Source of the DNA: Myxococcales bacterium
GTDB lineage: Bacteria > Myxococcota > Polyangia > HGW-17 > SLPX01
Reading direction: 5' to 3'
Assembly (NCBI GenBank): GCA_007131745.1
Contig: SLPX01000162.1
Location: 1-42,623, forward strand
Length of the DNA stretch: 42,623 nt
Below the pieces are notes generated by a model that was given only the letters and a program-made list of their open reading frames with translations, was not told the origin of the DNA and searched no databases. Positions 39,178 to 42,623 of the stretch are shown piece by piece. How positions within the stretch are numbered: the first letter of the stretch is position 1; the number at the start of each line of letters is the position of its first letter. The translations under genes were made by a program, and so were the position numbers.

Positions 39178-40347
39178 TTATTGGGTCGGGGGATCGTATT
39201 TTTGAGCCATGCGGGATATGTACCACCGGATCCTAGACGAGATGGTGTCAAGCGGCGCAATCGTATCTACGACACCGCTTTGAATTGCCCGGTGCGGCAT
39301 TCCGAACACAACTGCAGTGGAATGGTCTTCGGCTATGATCTTGCCTCCGCCTTTTCGGATGACTTCAGCTCCATTGCTGCCGTCGTCTCCCATGCCGGTA
39401 AGTATGACTGCAATCACTCTTGGGCCGAAAACAGAGGGCGCCGAAGCAAATAAACGATTGATCGACGGGACATGCCTGTCCCTTGCAGAGGATGCATGCA
39501 GCCTCACGATGGGACGGCTGTAATCACTTGAAAGGGTCAGGGTCGTGTGGAACCCGCCTGGAGCGATCAAGATCCGGCCGGGAGCAAGCATGGAACCGTC
39601 TTCAGCTTCACGAACGTCGAGTTTTAGTTTGCGCGCCAGCCGGGCGGCGAATTCCCCTGTAAACCGAGGTGGCATGTGTTGCGCTATCACCACCGGCCAA
39701 GTCGATTCGTCCATGAGGGAACCCAGTAATTTGCGCAACGCCCTGGGTCCTCCCGTGGAAGCGCCGAAAAGCAAGACTCCTCTCGTTTCCGAGTCCTGCG
39801 GGACCGGCGTCGGAGTCAACCGCTCCACGTTTCGAGGAGGAGGGTGCATGGGATGGATGGAAATGGGCCTGGAATCGGTTTCGATGTTTTGAAGTGCTTC
39901 GATTGAATGAATTCCCGTGACTTGGTCTGGATGAATGTCTGCTACGTAGAGGTCCATTCTGGCCGAGGCTGCTTCAATCACTTTGGCTACGAGTTCATCT
40001 CGGATATTCCAAAGGGCTTTGGATGCGCTTTTAGTGGGTTTCGCCACGAAATCCAGTGCACCCAGGTCCAGGGAGCGAAGTACGTCAACCTGGCGGGTGT
40101 GGGAAGATACGACTATGACCGGACGGGGGCGCCTATATGTCAGTATGCGAAGAAAGGAGAAACCGTCCATGCGAGGCATTTCAAGATCCAGCGTTATCAC
40201 ATCGGGTTGAAGCGATTCCGTCATTCTGAGTGCCTCGTCACCGTCGGTCGCTGTTCCTGCGACCTGGATTTTTCCACTTGATTCCAGCATGGATTTGATG
40301 GTGCGGCGGCTGAACGCGGAATCATCAACGATGAGAACCCGGATCAT
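39178..40347 (-). CDS. cheB: CheB chemotaxis protein-glutamate methylesterase
   Basis: The 389-residue product removes methyl groups from chemoreceptor glutamates. The receiver domain (about 1-120) has VDDSAFS, phospho-acceptor Asp54 in TLDLEMPRMDGFSF and Lys in FVAKPTK. The methylesterase domain (about 190-375) has Ser197 in FGASTGGPRAL, His224 in AQHMPPRF and Asp321/322 in LTGMGDDGSNG. The linker of about 70 residues is longer than usual. The ATG overlaps the stop of the HEAT-CheR gene, so adaptation enzymes are co-translated. It may serve the MCP of the operon at 8.4-15.9 kb, but another array outside the window is possible. Confidence 0.95.
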   Translation of the reverse strand: MIRVLIVDDSAFSRRTIKSMLESSGKIQVAGTATDGDEALRMTESLQPDVITLDLEMPRMDGFSFLRILTYRRPRPVIVVSSHTRQVDVLRSLDLGALDFVAKPTKSASKALWNIRDELVAKVIEAASARMDLYVADIHPDQVTGIHSIEALQNIETDSRPISIHPMHPPPRNVERLTPTPVPQDSETRGVLLFGASTGGPRALRKLLGSLMDESTWPVVIAQHMPPRFTGEFAARLARKLKLDVREAEDGSMLAPGRILIAPGGFHTTLTLSSDYSRPIVRLHASSARDRHVPSINRLFASAPSVFGPRVIAVILTGMGDDGSNGAEVIRKGGGKIIAEDHSTAVVFGMPHRAIQSGVVDTIAPLDTISSRIRWYISRMAQKYDPPTQ

Positions 40348-42623
40348 CGTTCATGCTCTCCTTTTTTGGTGCACGCCTGACATGATGCCAGGTCTTTCAT
40401 CGATGCACTTGGGTTATGGCGATTTGTTTTAGTTTTCTTGGATGATCCTGCATGCCCGGCTCTGCCGTATTTGCCCGTGATCGAGTGTGTTCTCGGAAAA
40501 GAGAGATCTTTCGGTTTTCTATAGACCAGGTCTGTTGCGAGCCTGACGCACTGAAAAGCGGTGGATGCGTTTAAAAGATTTTCTGAATGTCCGAGCAGTA
40601 GGTAGCCGCCCGGTTTGAGCTTGTCGAAAAAAATCCCGGCCACCCTGCTTCTGACTTCTTCCGAAAAATAGATAAATACATTGCGGCACATGATCACATC
40701 CAGATTCATCAAGGGAGCAAGGTGGGCCGAATCCAGCAGGTTGGCTCGAAAGTATGAAACCATGCTTTTAATCTCCGGCCTGATTTCATAAACATGTCTT
40801 CTTTTCTTGAAGTAGACTCTTTTTATGTATGCTTCGCGCGATTTGTCGGCCAGCCGGAAAGATGAAGGTCCGTATAGTCCCTGCCTTGCTTTCGTGATGG
40901 CTCTTTGGCTGATATCGCTTCCTACAATGCGGATCTCCCGATCGCTGAATATTCCACTTTCTCTTATCATGATTGCAATGGTCAAAGGTTCTTCGCCCGA
41001 AGAGCACCCGGCGCTCCATACGGCGACTCGGTCTGTTCCGGATTTCCGGATCCGGGGGAATATTTCCGTTGAAAGCGCTTCGAGTTGATGACTCTCCCTG
41101 AAAAAATAGGTTTCGTTATTGACTACAAGATCGATGATTCCGGAGAGCTCTTCCCTCCGTTCCTTTCCGCTCATGAGGAAATGCAGGTAATCGGAGAAGC
41201 TTTCCATTTGAAGCTCGGCCAAGCGTGAGTTCAGTTTTCTTCCGATTCTTTCGATGTGGTCTTCGCCCAACAGAAAACCACAGTGCTCGACAATCAAATC
41301 CCTAAGACACTTGAATTCTTTTCGGGTCAACTGAGTATGTGTCCCGTAGGGATGAGTGTATTCGGATTTCGGGTTGTCGAGTAAGCGAGTCGATGGATTC
41401 GGGTTGGAAGGCTGTTTAGAGTCAGGTGATTCGATTGCCGGCTTGGGTTCCAGCTTCATTCGGGTGGTGATAATATGTGACAGTTCCGAATCCAGATTGC
41501 CGATATCAACAAAGCGGAGAACTTCTGATCGGTGTAGTGAGCCCAGTAAGCCGATGGCGCGAGCGGCCTCCCGCCGGATGTACAAACTTGATCTCGGATC
41601 CGTTACTAAACGTCCGATAGTTGAAATGCCATTTTTGTCACCCAGTTTAGCGACAATATTCATGGCTGAAGCAGCCAAATCTTCGTCATGACTTCCGGTA
41701 TCTTGCAATGCTTGTTCCTGCAGATCTTTGACTTTGCCCCTTTTTAAACCTGGAAGTGAAGCCGCGAGTTCATACAATGTTTTTCTTGTCTTGGGACTGC
41801 TGTTTCGTAACAGCTTTTCCAGTTCGGGGATGACCTCGAGCGACATGTAACACAATGCCTCTATGGCGCTGTGCCCTGTTTCTTCATCAGAGGCAGCCGT
41901 CAAAAGATGCTTTATCAGGTTTTTGTCACGACGCCATGAAAGAACCGTCGCTGCAGCACGTCTTGTCTCCGGTACCCGGGTTTGTAGTTCCTTTGCAAGA
42001 AGGCCGGCGGTTTTTTTCTTGATGGATGACACGGCGTTTATCAATGCCGCCCGGCCTGTTTTATCGAATGTTTTGTAAGCCGCTGCGCATCCATCCAGTC
42101 CGGAACGGCGAATCCCGGGGACCGGATCCGAAAGAGCCGTCTTGAGCGAATCCAATGCTCTCAGATCTCCGGTCAGCCCCAATGCGCGGATGACGGCCGG
42201 TCGGGCTGCAGCGTTAACCGGCAGTAGTTTCAAGAGTGGTTCCGCCCGGAGGGGCTTTCCGATTCTCCACAGTGCGTTGAGTCGTCCGAGGGTAACCAAG
42301 ATGCCGTCTTTCCCCAAATTCCTTTCAAGTGCCCTCTTTGCGGCGGGACCTCCGATTTTGCCTAGAGCTTCGGCCGCTGCCAAGCGAACATTTTCATCGT
42401 CATCATTATCGAGACTGTCTGCCAGAACGTCGATCGCCGCCGGGTTGCCGATGTTTCCCATTGTGTCGATAAACATTTTTCGGACAGAACTTTTGTTTCT
42501 GGTTTTTTTGCAGAGAGTCTCCAGACATTTTCGTCCTGTAGCCGCCAGGGCTTCAATAGCGGAGTTGCGCGGAGTAGGGTCGGTGGAATTTTCAACGATT
42601 GCAACGAGTGCGTTCACGGCTTC
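40344..42623 (-). CDS. cheR: HEAT-repeat/CheR methyltransferase fusion, N-terminus off the window
   Basis: The frame is open to the right edge, so the true start is not visible; at least 759 residues are seen. Residues about 1-400 are HEAT or PBS-lyase-like repeats (LAAAEALGKIGGPAAKRALE, VRKMFIDTMGNIGNPAAIDV). A linker of about 30 polar residues follows. The CheR domain (about 425-710) has NNETYFFRE, the SAM site WSAGCSSGEEPLTIAI and DVIMCRNVFIYFSEE. CheR methylates receptor glutamates using SAM. The tail after the CheR domain is Lys- and Ser-rich. The stop overlaps the cheB start as ATGA. Fusion to a protein-binding solenoid may guide CheR to receptors or to pole proteins; this is inference. 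Confidence 0.92.
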   Translation of the reverse strand, partial: EAVNALVAIVENSTDPTPRNSAIEALAATGRKCLETLCKKTRNKSSVRKMFIDTMGNIGNPAAIDVLADSLDNDDDENVRLAAAEALGKIGGPAAKRALERNLGKDGILVTLGRLNALWRIGKPLRAEPLLKLLPVNAAARPAVIRALGLTGDLRALDSLKTALSDPVPGIRRSGLDGCAAAYKTFDKTGRAALINAVSSIKKKTAGLLAKELQTRVPETRRAAATVLSWRRDKNLIKHLLTAASDEETGHSAIEALCYMSLEVIPELEKLLRNSSPKTRKTLYELAASLPGLKRGKVKDLQEQALQDTGSHDEDLAASAMNIVAKLGDKNGISTIGRLVTDPRSSLYIRREAARAIGLLGSLHRSEVLRFVDIGNLDSELSHIITTRMKLEPKPAIESPDSKQPSNPNPSTRLLDNPKSEYTHPYGTHTQLTRKEFKCLRDLIVEHCGFLLGEDHIERIGRKLNSRLAELQMESFSDYLHFLMSGKERREELSGIIDLVVNNETYFFRESHQLEALSTEIFPRIRKSGTDRVAVWSAGCSSGEEPLTIAIMIRESGIFSDREIRIVGSDISQRAITKARQGLYGPSSFRLADKSREAYIKRVYFKKRRHVYEIRPEIKSMVSYFRANLLDSAHLAPLMNLDVIMCRNVFIYFSEEVRSRVAGIFFDKLKPGGYLLLGHSENLLNASTAFQCVRLATDLVYRKPKDLSFPRTHSITGKYGRAGHAGSSKKTKTNRHNPSASMKDLASCQACTKKGEHER

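Noticed and set aside
1..42623. Mobile element, phage or defence island
   Set aside because: No transposase, integrase, recombinase, terminal repeat, nuclease-methylase pair or toxin-antitoxin pair was seen in any frame.

Overview
The window reads as chromosomal DNA of a deltaproteobacterial-type bacterium, most like Myxococcota or Bradymonadota. The grounds are: a Ser/Thr kinase with the HRDVSPQN loop and a PEGA-like extracytoplasmic tail, many secreted lipoproteins, Cys-rich EICDNGIDD repeats, an OmpA protein with calcium-type (thrombospondin-3-like) repeats, HEAT-repeat proteins and DUF4388/PATAN response regulators. Base composition looks balanced to slightly GC-rich. GTG and TTG starts are common. 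No rRNA, tRNA, transposase, integrase, phage gene or CRISPR array was seen. Taxonomy is an inference.

Layout. The genes form six alternating strand blocks. (1) 1-8417, plus: the end of a PQQ-type beta-propeller protein, RNase R, a dNTP triphosphohydrolase, then two beta-propeller lipoproteins and an outer-membrane barrel protein. (2) 8426-18497, minus: a chemosensory operon read from 15881 down to 8426 (REC-DUF4388 regulator, CheY-like regulator, CheW, MCP, CheA-REC hybrid), preceded by a zinc-ribbon membrane protein, an Ig-like CxxCH protein and a small unknown protein. (3) 18656-26586, plus: a GT4-type glycosyltransferase, then an envelope cluster (small lipoprotein, OmpA lipoprotein, beta-barrel protein, AsmA-like/GT51 fusion) and a twin zinc-ribbon protein. 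(4) 26602-30041, minus: a PLP aminotransferase translationally coupled to a putative lipoprotein carrying a Lon-type (S16) Ser/Lys protease domain. (5) 30358-36460, plus: two tiny basic membrane proteins, a secreted HEAT-repeat protein, a Ser/Thr kinase and a TPR/PEGA-like envelope protein. (6) 36493-42623, minus: two paralogous Cys-rich lipoproteins, CheB, and a HEAT-repeat/CheR fusion that runs off the window.

How the genes fit together. The order PatA-like regulator, CheY, CheW, MCP, CheA is that of the pil-chp (pilGHIJ-chpA) and cyanobacterial pixGHIJL operons, which control type IV pilus motility. The adaptation enzymes CheR and CheB sit about 23 kb away and could serve this array. No pilus structural gene is present, so the output is not shown. 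Much of the rest points to the periplasm and outer membrane.

The best candidates for something undescribed are the extracytoplasmic Lon-like protease (Ser189/Lys232, the same 43-residue spacing as E. coli Lon Ser679/Lys722), the HEAT-CheR fusion, the AsmA-GT51 fusion, and a structured intergenic stretch at about 30260-30335.
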